From assembly GCA_050697195.1 (NCBI GenBank), contig JBOGZL010000092.1, positions 1 through 24,446 on the forward strand: 24,446 nucleotides of DNA. The letters are read 5' to 3'. Position numbers and translations under genes: made by a program. Under the pieces are notes generated by a model. The model saw only the letters and a program-made list of their open reading frames with translations, ran no database searches and was not told where the DNA came from. This document shows positions 1-8,098 of this stretch, piece by piece; position 1 is the stretch's first letter; every line of letters starts with the position of its first letter. Source of the stretch: DASPWW01 sp050697195. Its GTDB lineage: Bacteria > Actinomycetota > Thermoleophilia > Solirubrobacterales > 70-9.

Positions 1-160
1 CGCTCGCACCCAGCGCTCGCTGATCCGCCAGCTCGACGCGTTCCGGCGCCGGGTGCGCAGGCAGCGGGAGCGGGCCGACCGCGCGGAGGGGAGGCGCCAC
101 TGGACCCGGCTGCGCAACGGCGCCGCGCGGCTGCTGCGCCAGTCGCGGGCCGAGCGGTGA
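1..160 (+). CDS. C-terminal fragment of an unidentified basic protein
   Basis: An open frame read from base 2 runs without interruption to a TGA at 158-160 and gives about 52 residues. They are strongly basic and rich in Arg and Leu, with a helical look and no catalytic motif that I can name. The stop overlaps the GTG start of the next sulfotransferase (GTGA at 157-160), which is the coupling style seen elsewhere in this window, so this is probably the end of a gene in the same transcript. A glycosyltransferase or another sulfotransferase would fit the neighbourhood, but the visible part does not identify it. Confidence 0.6.
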   Translation, partial: ARTQRSLIRQLDAFRRRVRRQRERADRAEGRRHWTRLRNGAARLLRQSRAER

Positions 161-1161
161 ATCTCTTCATCCAGGGGATGCGGCGGTCGGGGACGACGAT
201 CCTTTACGACGCGCTGCTCGCCGACCCGGAGCTGAGCTGCTTCTACGAGCCGCTGCGCGAGGAGAAGGTCACAGAGGGCGGGGGCAGCGGCGCGCGCGAG
301 GGCGACGCGTTCGCCGAGACCAGCGCGCTGCGGGAGGAGTTCCGACGCGAGCGCTACCCGGAGCTCGCGATCGAGCAGTTCAACTGGGGAGGGCCGCGCG
401 AGCCGGCGCTGGAGCTCGAGCCCGAGCTCCCCGAGCACTGCACCGCGCTCCTTCGCCACCTGCTCGAGCACGGCGCGAGCGAGGGGAGCGCTGACAGCGT
501 CGTCAAGGAGACCCGCCTGTACTGCAAGCTCGCCGACCTGCACCGGATCGACCCCGACGCGGCGCTGGTCCACGTCGTCCGCGATCCGCGCGCCGTCGCC
601 GCCTCGATCGTCCTCGGAAGGGGACGGCGCCGGCAGCGCAAGCTGCGCACTCCCGACGACTTCTTCGCCGACCGCGTGGAGCGCAAGCTGTGGTCGAGCC
701 GCGAGATCTCCCGTCGGCTGCTCGAGCGCTCCGGCTATCCGGAGATCGACAATCCCTCGAACGTGGAGCGCGTGCTGGTGGTCTGGAGGCTCACCTTCGA
801 GGCGGCTCGCGTGGAGGGCAGGCGCCTGTTCGGCGACCGCTACCTTCCGCTTCGAAACGAGGACCTGCGCTCCAACCCGGCCGCGGCGATCGGCCGCGTC
901 TACGCGCTCCTCGGCCGTCCCACCCCCGACGCCGTCGCCCGGTGGGCGAAGCGAAACGTGAGCTCCCGCCAGCAGGTATTCGCCCGGGAGGACCCCCGGT
1001 GGCTCGCCAGCTTCGAGCGCCTCGTGCTGGGCGAGGCGATCGAGCAGGCCGGGTACGCGGACCTGCTCGAGCCCGGGGCGTACAGCTCGCCGGAGGCCCG
1101 GTTCGCGGGCGCGATGCGCAGGGCGCGCGACCGCCTCCGCGCGGCGGGGCGACGGGGCTAG
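157..1161 (+). CDS. Sulfotransferase family protein, single domain
   Basis: Predicted cytoplasmic PAPS-dependent sulfotransferase of 334 residues. The 5'-phosphosulfate loop lies at the extreme N-terminus (G7-M-R-R-S-G-T-T14). The 3'-phosphate site is the segment around H139-V-V-R142-D-P-R, ending at S150. A later R-N-E-D-L segment resembles the conserved (R/Y)-x-E-D-L strand of the family. The C-terminus is basic. The GTG start at 157 overlaps the preceding stop, and starting there puts the P-loop in its usual first-strand position. It differs clearly from the four domains downstream, which share the ETHF and WGDF motifs. The next gene, 70 bp away, is a glycosyltransferase, so a carbohydrate acceptor is plausible but is inference. 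Family assignment is firm; substrate is unknown. Confidence 0.85.
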   Translation: MNLFIQGMRRSGTTILYDALLADPELSCFYEPLREEKVTEGGGSGAREGDAFAETSALREEFRRERYPELAIEQFNWGGPREPALELEPELPEHCTALLRHLLEHGASEGSADSVVKETRLYCKLADLHRIDPDAALVHVVRDPRAVAASIVLGRGRRRQRKLRTPDDFFADRVERKLWSSREISRRLLERSGYPEIDNPSNVERVLVVWRLTFEAARVEGRRLFGDRYLPLRNEDLRSNPAAAIGRVYALLGRPTPDAVARWAKRNVSSRQQVFAREDPRWLASFERLVLGEAIEQAGYADLLEPGAYSSPEARFAGAMRRARDRLRAAGRRG

Positions 1162-1231
1162 CTCGCATCACCTCGCCCCGCGGTTCTGCCATCCTGAGGC
1201 GCCGCACCACCGGGGTCGGGGGCCCTCACAC

Positions 1232-2332
1232 ATGCGCATCGGAATCGTCTCCAAGTGGTTCAACCGTGGGCAGCCCGTCGTGGGCCGCTACCTGCGCTCG
1301 GCGTTCGACGCGCTCGGGCACGAGACCTTCGTGCTCGCGCGCCCGAAGAAGGAGCGCGGCCCGCGCCCCGGTGCGCTGGACCGCGACGACGTCTGGGACC
1401 AGCCCGCGATCACCGAGGCGTCCGCGTTCGAGGTGCCGCTCGCCGAGTACGAGCGCTGGATCGCCGAGAACTCGATCGAGGCGATCTTCTGCGACCAGAA
1501 CTACCAGTTCTCGGAGCTCGCGACGCTGCGGCGCGAGGGGACAAAGGTCGCGGGGCGGTTCGTGTGGGAGCACTTCGCCCGCCAGCACGTTGAGGGGGCT
1601 CGGCAGGCGTACGACCTCGTCTACTCGATGACCCGCGCGGAGCAGGAGCGCTACCGGGAGTGGGGCCTCGAGACGCCCTACGTCCCGTGGGGGTGCCACC
1701 CGGAGCTGACCGCGATCGAGCCACGCCGGGACGGCGATCTCGTGCGTTGCATCTATCCGGGCGGGTTCATCGGCCACCGCAAGCCGGTGAAGGAGGTGGT
1801 CGAGGCGTTTGGGTGGACGAACGATCCGCGCCTCCGCCTCGTCGTCACCGCGCAGGTGGATCGGCGGCTCGAGGAAGTGGGCGAGATCGCCGCGGGCGAT
1901 CCCCGGATCGAGATCGAGCTCGGCGACGCTCCGCGGCTCACCTACCTGCAGCGGTTCGCCGACTGCGACGCCTGCCTCGCGATCAGCCGCTGGGAGGGGC
2001 TGGGGCTGCCGCTGTACGAGGCGATCGCGTTCGGGATGCCGGTGGTCACCAACGACGTCCCGCCGATGAACGAGCCGATCGAGCACGACGTCAACGGGCT
2101 CCTTGTGCGCTCGCATCCGGACGGCGAGGCGAAGTCGGGGATCACCGCCTACCTGCCCGACGTCGGCGAGCTCGCCGCGGCGATCGAGCGCCTCGGCGAC
2201 CCCGAGGTCCGCGAGCGCCTCGCCGCGGGAGCACGCGAGATGCGCGCGCGGCGCTCGTGGTCGCGCACGGTCGACGGCATGGCGGCTCTCTTGAGGCAGC
2301 TCGAGGGCGTTCCCTCGGGCGTGCCAGAGTAG
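1232..2332 (+). CDS. Glycosyltransferase, GT4/GT-B type
   Basis: Predicted retaining GT-B glycosyltransferase of 366 residues that would transfer a sugar from an activated nucleotide sugar at the cytoplasmic side. The N-terminus (M-R-I-G-I-V-S-K) is a typical first strand of the acceptor domain. The C-terminal half has the glycosyl transferases group 1 signature, with an E-x7-E motif at E255 and E263, followed by a G-M-P-V-V-T segment and an N-G-L-L-V segment that are standard for GT4 donor sites. ATG at 1232 is used because it opens directly into that first strand; no clear ribosome site is seen. It sits between sulfotransferase genes, with only 5 bp to the next start, consistent with one operon making a sulfated glycan. 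Donor and acceptor cannot be told from sequence. Confidence 0.85.
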   Translation: MRIGIVSKWFNRGQPVVGRYLRSAFDALGHETFVLARPKKERGPRPGALDRDDVWDQPAITEASAFEVPLAEYERWIAENSIEAIFCDQNYQFSELATLRREGTKVAGRFVWEHFARQHVEGARQAYDLVYSMTRAEQERYREWGLETPYVPWGCHPELTAIEPRRDGDLVRCIYPGGFIGHRKPVKEVVEAFGWTNDPRLRLVVTAQVDRRLEEVGEIAAGDPRIEIELGDAPRLTYLQRFADCDACLAISRWEGLGLPLYEAIAFGMPVVTNDVPPMNEPIEHDVNGLLVRSHPDGEAKSGITAYLPDVGELAAAIERLGDPEVRERLAAGAREMRARRSWSRTVDGMAALLRQLEGVPSGVPE

Positions 2333-2337
2333 GCCGG

Positions 2338-4275
2338 ATGGATCCCTCCGCGACAGGCGACCGCGCCGCGCGCCCGCCGGTGCCCTTCATCGTCGGGGTC
2401 GGGCGCTCGGGAACGACCCTGCTTCGGCTGATGCTCGACGCGCACCCGGACCTCGCGATCCCCCCCGAGACGCACTTCGTACCCGAGCTCCTCGAGCTGT
2501 TCAGTGCGCCAAGTTCGCAAGCGAACTTGGCGGTGGTCGAGGGCGCGGGGGAAGTCGAGCCCGAGCAGGTCCTCGAGGTGATCACGTCGGGGCGCCACTG
2601 GGGGGACTTCGGGCTCACCGAGGACGCGCTGCTCGAGCGCCTCGGCCCCGCGGGACCGAGCGACGCCGCGGCCGCGATCCGCGCCCTCTTCGAGCTCTAC
2701 GCCGAGCGCGAGGGCAAGCCGCGCTGGGGCGACAAGACCCCGATCTACGTCAAGCACATGCGCGAGATCGAGGCCGCGATCCCCGAGGCGCGGTTCATCC
2801 ACCTCGTCCGGGACGGTCGCGACGTCGCGCTCTCGCGCGCCGGGCGCGCGCTGCGCCACGCCGCGCCGCTGCCCAAGGTCGCGCGGCGGTGGAAGCGGCG
2901 GATCCTCAAGGCCCGCAAGCAGGGAGAGGGACTCGGCGGGTATCTCGAGATCCGGTACGAGGACCTGATCCTCGACACCGAGCCCACGCTGCGGGCGGTG
3001 TGCGAGCTGATCGAGCTGCCGTGGGACGAGCGGATGCTCTCCTACCACGAGCGAGCCGGCGACCGGCTCGCGGAGTTCGGCGACCTCCCCGGCGTCGGGG
3101 GGAAGCCGGCGCGCCCGGGCACCGAGCGGCTCGCCGCGCACGCGAAGACCCGCGAGCCACCCGATCCCGCCCGGCTCGCCCGGTGGAAGACCGAGATGAG
3201 CGCCGCGGACCGCCGAGCGTTCGAGCGCGCGGCGGGCGACCTGCTCGCCGATCTCGGGTACGAGGTGCGGCGCGGCGCGGGAATCCGGCGGGTCGTGGGA
3301 CGGGCGGTCGCTCCGCTGCGCCGGTCGCGGGCACGCAAGCCGCGGGTGGAGGTTCGCGCCGACGAGGTCGAGGCGATCCCCGGCCACGAGGGGCTCCCCG
3401 CTCCGTTCGTGGTCGGCGTCACCCGCTCCGGCACGACGCTCCTGCGGATGATGCTCGACGCCCATCCCCAGCTCACTATCCCGCCCGAGACCCACTTCGT
3501 CCCCGACCTGATCGAGGCCTCGCGCGAGGAGCACGCCTCGCCCGAGCGCCTCCACGAGGTCGTCGTCGGCAACCGGCGCTGGGGGGACTTCCATCTCGAC
3601 TCCGACGCGCTCCTGGAGCGCTTCGAGGCGATCCAGCCGCTCAACGCCGGCGACGCGATCCGCGCCTTCTTCGAGCTCTACGCCGAGGGGCAGGGCAAGC
3701 CGCGCTGGGGCGACAAGACCCCGATCTACATCAACAGGATGATGCTGATCGAGCGCGCGCTTCCCGAGGCCCGCTTCATCCACCTGATCCGGGACGGCCG
3801 CGACGCGGCGCTCTCGCGCGCGAAGCGCGTTCTGAAGGAGCCGACGCCGATGTACAAGGTCGCGGAGCGGTGGCGAAACCGGATCCTTCGCGCCCGCGAG
3901 CAGGGCCCGCGGCTCGAGCACTACCTCGAGCTGCGCTACGAGGACGTGGTCCTGGACTCGGAGGCGACGCTGCGGCGGATCTGCGAGTACGTCGATCTGC
4001 CTTGGGACGACGCGATGCTCCACTACCACGAGCGCGCCGCCGAGCGGATGGCCGAGATGCACCGCGACCTCCCCCCGGAGCCGGGGAAGCCGCTGCGTCC
4101 CGCCGACCACCGGATGGCCGCTCACGCGCTCACCTCGGAGCCGCCGGACCCGAGCCGCCTCGGACGGTGGCGCACCGAGATGAGCCCCGAGGACTGCGCC
4201 GCGTTCGAGGAGGCAGCCGGCGAGCTGCTCTCCGAGCTCGGCTACGAGCTCGAGGGGGAGCCGGCTCAGCGATGA
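2338..4275 (+). CDS. Tandem two-domain sulfotransferase (A1-A2)
   Basis: This 645-residue protein holds two complete Sulfotransfer_3-type domains. Domain A1 (about residues 15-305) has the 5'-PSB loop at G22-R-S-G-T-T27, then E-T-H-F, W-G-D-F, P-R-W-G-D-K-T-P, H-L-V-R-D-G-R-D-V-A-L-S and an R-Y-E-D-L strand. Domain A2 (about 354-640) repeats every one of these motifs, so both halves look catalytically competent. A basic linker (about 306-353) joins them. Single-domain members are about 280-300 residues, so this is a true internal duplication or fusion. The start at ATG 2338 lies 5 bp after the glycosyltransferase stop; longer upstream frames only shadow that gene. A1 has about 13 extra residues near 56-68 containing a perfect DNA palindrome. 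The stop overlaps the next start (ATGA). Confidence 0.88.
   Translation: MDPSATGDRAARPPVPFIVGVGRSGTTLLRLMLDAHPDLAIPPETHFVPELLELFSAPSSQANLAVVEGAGEVEPEQVLEVITSGRHWGDFGLTEDALLERLGPAGPSDAAAAIRALFELYAEREGKPRWGDKTPIYVKHMREIEAAIPEARFIHLVRDGRDVALSRAGRALRHAAPLPKVARRWKRRILKARKQGEGLGGYLEIRYEDLILDTEPTLRAVCELIELPWDERMLSYHERAGDRLAEFGDLPGVGGKPARPGTERLAAHAKTREPPDPARLARWKTEMSAADRRAFERAAGDLLADLGYEVRRGAGIRRVVGRAVAPLRRSRARKPRVEVRADEVEAIPGHEGLPAPFVVGVTRSGTTLLRMMLDAHPQLTIPPETHFVPDLIEASREEHASPERLHEVVVGNRRWGDFHLDSDALLERFEAIQPLNAGDAIRAFFELYAEGQGKPRWGDKTPIYINRMMLIERALPEARFIHLIRDGRDAALSRAKRVLKEPTPMYKVAERWRNRILRAREQGPRLEHYLELRYEDVVLDSEATLRRICEYVDLPWDDAMLHYHERAAERMAEMHRDLPPEPGKPLRPADHRMAAHALTSEPPDPSRLGRWRTEMSPEDCAAFEEAAGELLSELGYELEGEPAQR
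2507..2532. repeat. Perfect 26-bp palindrome inside a coding insertion
   Basis: Two 12-base arms (CGCCAAGTTCGC and its exact reverse complement GCGAACTTGGCG) are separated by AA. The element lies in frame in domain A1 of the two-domain sulfotransferase and encodes about residues 57-65. Domain A1 is about 13 residues longer than A2 between the E-T-H-F and W-G-D-F motifs, and the palindrome sits in that extra segment. It looks like a small palindromic element accepted into a surface loop, but mobility is inference. Confidence 0.7.
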
Positions 4276-6254
4276 TCCTCGGAGGGCGAAGGAAAGCGCG
4301 CGCGCCGTTCGTGGTCGGCATGAACCGCTCCGGGACGACGCTCCTGCGGATGATGCTTGATGCGCACCCCGAGCTCACGATCCCGCCGGAGACCCACTTC
4401 ATCCCCGACCTGATCAAGGTCGGCCGGGAGGGCGCCGCGACCCCGGAGGCGCTGCTGAAGGTGATCGTCGCGCAGCGCGAGTGGGGAGACTTCGGGCTCA
4501 CCGAGGACGAGCTCCTGGCGCGGTTCAACGCGATCGGATCGCTGAACGCCGGCGATGCCGTGCGTGAGTTCTTCGCCGCGTATGCCGAGCGCGCCGGCAC
4601 GCCGCGCTGGGGGGACAAGACCCCCCGCTACGTGACCCGGATGCGGCTGATCGCCGACGCGCTCCCCGAGGCCCACTTCGTGCACGTGATCCGGGACGGG
4701 CGCGACGTGGCGCTCTCGGTTCGCGACCGCACGGTCAAGGACTACACCGTCGAGCGGGTCGCGCAGCGGTGGAAGGAGAAGATCTCGAAGGCGCGCCGCG
4801 ACGCGCCGCTGCTCAAGCACTACATGGAGCTTCGCTACGAGGAGCTGATCCTCGATCCCGAGCGCGCCCTGCGCGAGATCTGCGCGTTCGTGCGACTCCC
4901 CTTCGACGCGGCGATGCTCACCTACCACGAGCGCTCCGAGGACCGCCTCCGCGAGATGGCGCGCGAGCTGCCCGCCCAGGGCGGCAAGACCGAGCTCTCC
5001 GTCGAGCGGCGGATGGCGACCCACGCCCGCACCACCGAGCCGCCGGACCCGGAGCGGGTGACGCGGTGGCGCAAGGAGATGAGCGCGTCGGAGCGCGACG
5101 CGTTCGAGTCGGTCGCCGGCGACCTGCTCGCCGAGCTCGGCTATCAGGTCGGCGAGCCTGGCTCACACCCGGCCGCGGCGGACGCGGCAGCGAGCGAGCG
5201 TCAGGATCTGATTCCTCGCGAGCGAGCGGAGCGAGTACGCGGCCGGCCTGTTTTCGGCGAGCTCGAGACTCCGCGGCGGGCCGGCCCCGTCCGCCGCCTC
5301 GCGCTTCGCGCCCGCGAGGTCCGGGCCCGCCGCGCGTCGAGCCGGCGCGTCGCCTCGGGCGAGATCCCGCCGGCCCCGTTCATCGTCGGCGCGACCCGAT
5401 CCGGGACGACGCTGCTGCGCCTGATGCTCGACGCCCACCCCGAGATGGCGATCCCCTCCGAGACCCACTTCATCCCCGACCTGATCAAGGCGTACCGGCT
5501 CGAGAGCGCGTCGCCAGAGCGCCTCTGCGAGGTGGTCACCTCCCACCGGCGTTGGGGCGACTTTCACCTCGACGGCGCCGAGCTCCTGGAGCGATTCCGG
5601 TCGATCGACTCGATCAACCCGGGCGACGCGACCCGCGCGTTCTTCGAGCTCTACGCCGAACGCGAGGGAAAGCCGCGCTGGGGGGACAAGACCCCCGGGT
5701 ACGTCCGCGAGATGCACCGGATCGAGAGCGTGCTCCCCGAGGCCCGCTTCATCCACCTCGTTCGCGACGGCCGCGACGTGGCGCTGTCGGTGCTCGGCAT
5801 GAACTGGGGGCCGAGCACGGTGCCCGAGGCGGCGTTCCGGTGGAAGAAGCGGGTCCTGCGGGCGCGCGAGCAGGCGCCCCGGATCGGGCACTACGTCGAG
5901 ATCCGCTACGAGGACCTCGTCCGCGACACCGAGGGCACGCTGCAGCGGGTCTGCGAGTTCATCGAGCTTCCCTACGACGACGCGATGCTGCGCTACCACG
6001 AGCGCGCTGAGGAGCGGCTGCGCGAGAAGGCGCGCGACCTCGATCGCGGCCCCGAGAAGGAGCCCCAGCCGGCCGAGGCGCGAATGGCGAGCCACGCGCT
6101 CGCGACCGAGCCGCCGGACCCGGAGCGGATCGAGCGCTGGCGCACCGAGATGAGCGCCGAGGACCGCGCCGTGTACGAGGAGCTCGCCGGCGACCTGCTC
6201 GCGGACCTCGGGTACGAGGTCGGCGACGGCGCCGTCGCCGCGCCCACGCGTTAG
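4272..6254 (+). CDS. Tandem two-domain sulfotransferase (B1-B2)
   Basis: A second 660-residue protein with two Sulfotransfer_3-type domains, directly following and overlapping the first (ATGA at 4272-4275). B1 (about residues 10-295) starts almost at the N-terminus with N-R-S-G-T-T; B2 starts near residue 366 with T-R-S-G-T-T. Both keep E-T-H-F, W-G-D-F, R-W-G-D-K-T-P, R-D-G-R-D-V-A-L-S and R-Y-E motifs, so both are probably active. The linker (about 296-365) is longer than in the preceding protein, low in complexity and rich in Arg, Ala and Glu. Gene order, overlap and similarity indicate duplication of a two-domain gene. It is the last gene of this plus-strand block and is followed by a hairpin. 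A pseudo-dimer in one chain is a reasonable structural guess; acceptor unknown. Confidence 0.88.
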   Translation: MILGGRRKARAPFVVGMNRSGTTLLRMMLDAHPELTIPPETHFIPDLIKVGREGAATPEALLKVIVAQREWGDFGLTEDELLARFNAIGSLNAGDAVREFFAAYAERAGTPRWGDKTPRYVTRMRLIADALPEAHFVHVIRDGRDVALSVRDRTVKDYTVERVAQRWKEKISKARRDAPLLKHYMELRYEELILDPERALREICAFVRLPFDAAMLTYHERSEDRLREMARELPAQGGKTELSVERRMATHARTTEPPDPERVTRWRKEMSASERDAFESVAGDLLAELGYQVGEPGSHPAAADAAASERQDLIPRERAERVRGRPVFGELETPRRAGPVRRLALRAREVRARRASSRRVASGEIPPAPFIVGATRSGTTLLRLMLDAHPEMAIPSETHFIPDLIKAYRLESASPERLCEVVTSHRRWGDFHLDGAELLERFRSIDSINPGDATRAFFELYAEREGKPRWGDKTPGYVREMHRIESVLPEARFIHLVRDGRDVALSVLGMNWGPSTVPEAAFRWKKRVLRAREQAPRIGHYVEIRYEDLVRDTEGTLQRVCEFIELPYDDAMLRYHERAEERLREKARDLDRGPEKEPQPAEARMASHALATEPPDPERIERWRTEMSAEDRAVYEELAGDLLADLGYEVGDGAVAAPTR

Positions 6255-6292
6255 TGGCCGCGCTTTCGGCCCGGAGCGGTCAGAGACGTGGA

Positions 6293-6316
6293 GCGGCCCG
6301 GCTTTCGCCGGGCCGC
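6293..6316. terminator. GC hairpin between convergent genes
   Basis: A perfect 10-bp stem (GCGGCCCGGC / GCCGGGCCGC) with a TTTC loop lies in the 93-bp space between the end of the second two-domain sulfotransferase and the end of the LVIVD gene. There is no T-run on either side, so it fits the U-less type of terminator often proposed for high-GC actinobacteria. Its symmetry would serve both strands. Confidence 0.7.
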
Positions 6317-6347
6317 GCCAACAACATGCGTTTCTGCGCCAGGCCGG

Positions 6348-7973
6348 TTACGGAACCTGGAACGACTCCTGGGTCTGCGGGTTGGACCGCTTCCAGTCGC
6401 GGGTCTCGATCCGGTCGCCGTTCTCGTCGAACACGGCGAACGCCTCGAAGCCCCGGTTCCGCTGCGCCTGGTCTCCGGCGGGCGGAGCGCCACCTCGCAG
6501 AAGGCCGCCATTGGTGTACATGACGTCGTTGTACCAATAGGTCGACCAGGAGTCCGAGTTCCCGATGCTCGTCTCGAGATCGGCGAACGCGAGCTCCTCG
6601 GGGGCCGCCGGGTCGCTGAAATCGAACAGCGAGCTGCCGCCCTTGTAGAAGGCCTGCACCTGCAGGTAACTTCCGTCATCGGTCGGCAGCACGGTGCCGT
6701 TGTGCGACACGCACTCCTCGGCGCTCTGCGGCCGCGGAATGATGTAGCGGCCGAGCAGGTCGTCAAACCCGTCGACCGGCGTGCCGGGCTCCACCAACGG
6801 ATAGAAGAAGGTGAAGCCGCGCTTGGTGTCGGACCCGTCGCACCGGGCCTGGACGCCACCGCCGCTCTCGTCGACCGCCGCGACGACCTGACCATCCCAG
6901 GTCACCGTGGCGTTGTGGACGAAGTCGAACGACTCCCAGCGCTCGTCCGCCGGGGTGCTCGGATCGTCCTCTTCGACCTCGCGCTGGATCAGCGTGTGCG
7001 GCTCCCCGTCCTCCGACGTGGGGTCGCCACGATCGCTGATGTCCCAGTACTGGAGATCGCCGGCACACGAGCCCACGACGATGTTCCGAGGCTCGAACAC
7101 CTGGAAATCGTGGCAGGCCTGGAACGGCTCCTGGGTGCCGCTCGCCGGCTCTCCGTCATGGGGTGGATGGAACGGCCCGTCATTGTCGTAGAACTCGGTG
7201 TCCGAGGCCAGTGGCTGCTTGTGCACGCTGCCAGCCTCCGGATCCGCCAGCGGGAGGCTGACGATCGAGATCTTGCTGTGCGGCGGATCACACGTCAGGC
7301 CGAGCGGGTCGGACTGCGGGTGATCGATCTCGGGCGTGATCTGCGACAGCAACGGATACGAGGGCACGTACGCGTGGATCTCCCCGTTCTTGCGGTCCGG
7401 AACGAGCGTGTGGGTGTGCGACCCGCACTCGGTCCGGTACATCCGGAGGAACTTCGGGTTGCGGGGGTTCGAGACGTCGAACATCCGCAGGCCCTCGAAC
7501 CCGAACCGCGCCCTGGTCTGCTGGACGCCGTTCTCGTCCTCGGTAGTCGTGCCCGTGTCCACCCCGGTGCAGTCCGGAGCAGTCACCGGCCGGTCGATCG
7601 ACTGCAACATGATCTTCCGACCGTCCTTGGCCTTGAACACGGACAGGTCGCCCTGGTTGGCGCGACACCTCGTGTCGCTCAACAGATCCAGGTTCGACGG
7701 CTTCTTGATGTCGAAGATCCGGAACCCGTCGTAGTTGCCGACGTACGCCTTGTTGCCCATGAAGGCGATGTCGGAGTTGATCGTGCCGTCCTTGTCGGCG
7801 ACGTCGAGGAGCTTCATGCCCTCCATGCCCGCCCCGAAGTTGGGCTGCCCGGGCGTCGGCACGGGAATGCCGTCGCCGTGGCCCTCGCCGGGGTCGGCGG
7901 TGGCGACCGCCGTGAGCGCGAACAGTCCAACCACGAACGCGCAAAGCGGCGCCAAGCGAGTGATGCCTCGCAT
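6348..7973 (-). CDS. Secreted LVIVD-repeat protein
   Basis: Exported 541-residue protein. A Sec-type signal peptide (M-R-G-I-T-R, then a hydrophobic stretch ending near A-T-A) precedes the mature chain. The body holds repeats of the LVIVD type, seen as strands such as G-F-R-I-F-D-I-K-K-P, G-L-R-M-F-D-V-S-N-P, L-Q-Y-W-D-I-S and S-L-F-D-F-S-D-P, expected to form a beta-propeller. No enzyme motif was recognised. The frame is open to 8057, but AGGAG at 7979-7983 lies 5 nt before ATG 7973 and 2 nt before ATG 7976, so one of these two starts is right and 7973 has better spacing. It is the last gene of the minus-strand group, 125 bp after the FG-GAP/ASPIC gene. Role probably binding or structural at the cell surface. 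Confidence 0.82.
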   Translation of the reverse strand: MRGITRLAPLCAFVVGLFALTAVATADPGEGHGDGIPVPTPGQPNFGAGMEGMKLLDVADKDGTINSDIAFMGNKAYVGNYDGFRIFDIKKPSNLDLLSDTRCRANQGDLSVFKAKDGRKIMLQSIDRPVTAPDCTGVDTGTTTEDENGVQQTRARFGFEGLRMFDVSNPRNPKFLRMYRTECGSHTHTLVPDRKNGEIHAYVPSYPLLSQITPEIDHPQSDPLGLTCDPPHSKISIVSLPLADPEAGSVHKQPLASDTEFYDNDGPFHPPHDGEPASGTQEPFQACHDFQVFEPRNIVVGSCAGDLQYWDISDRGDPTSEDGEPHTLIQREVEEDDPSTPADERWESFDFVHNATVTWDGQVVAAVDESGGGVQARCDGSDTKRGFTFFYPLVEPGTPVDGFDDLLGRYIIPRPQSAEECVSHNGTVLPTDDGSYLQVQAFYKGGSSLFDFSDPAAPEELAFADLETSIGNSDSWSTYWYNDVMYTNGGLLRGGAPPAGDQAQRNRGFEAFAVFDENGDRIETRDWKRSNPQTQESFQVP

Positions 7974-7978
7974 CATCT

Positions 7979-7983
7979 CTCCT
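7979..7983 (-). promoter_or_regulatory. Ribosome binding site of the LVIVD gene
   Basis: AGGAG on the minus strand lies 5 nt before the ATG at 7973 and 2 nt before the adjacent ATG at 7976. It decides against the start at 8057, which would add 28 Arg-rich residues in front of a good signal peptide. It is one of the few clear Shine-Dalgarno sites in the window. Confidence 0.65.
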
Positions 7984-8098
7984 CTCTGGTGTCTTCGCCG
8001 GGCGGATCTCGCCCGACGGCTATCGCGACAATGCCTCCGGGGATCTCCCGGCGACACGGGCGGCCCATACCCAGATCGAAACCGGGATAAACCAGAAG

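Noticed and set aside
1162..1231. Possible promoter in the 70-bp gap before the glycosyltransferase
   Set aside because: No -10 or -35 sequence of any quality and no ribosome site; continued transcription from upstream is simpler.
1660..2337. Extension of the first two-domain sulfotransferase upstream to 1660
   Set aside because: The extra 226 codons overlap the glycosyltransferase out of frame and are Arg/Gly/Ala-rich noise; the ATG at 2338 opens directly into the domain.
2149..4125. A 658-codon open frame on the minus strand across the first two-domain sulfotransferase
   Set aside because: It mirrors the plus-strand gene in very GC-rich DNA, has Arg/Leu/Val-rich composition with no domain, and the plus strand has clear sulfotransferase motifs.
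7999..8015. Hairpin CGGGCG-GATCT-CGCCCG between the FG-GAP/ASPIC and LVIVD genes
   Set aside because: A 6-bp GC stem with no T-run is common by chance here; it may still affect read-through in the 125-bp gap, but I could not support a role.
6288..8090. A 600-codon plus-strand frame opposite the LVIVD gene
   Set aside because: Shadow of the minus-strand gene, which has a signal peptide, repeats and a ribosome site; the plus-strand product has none.
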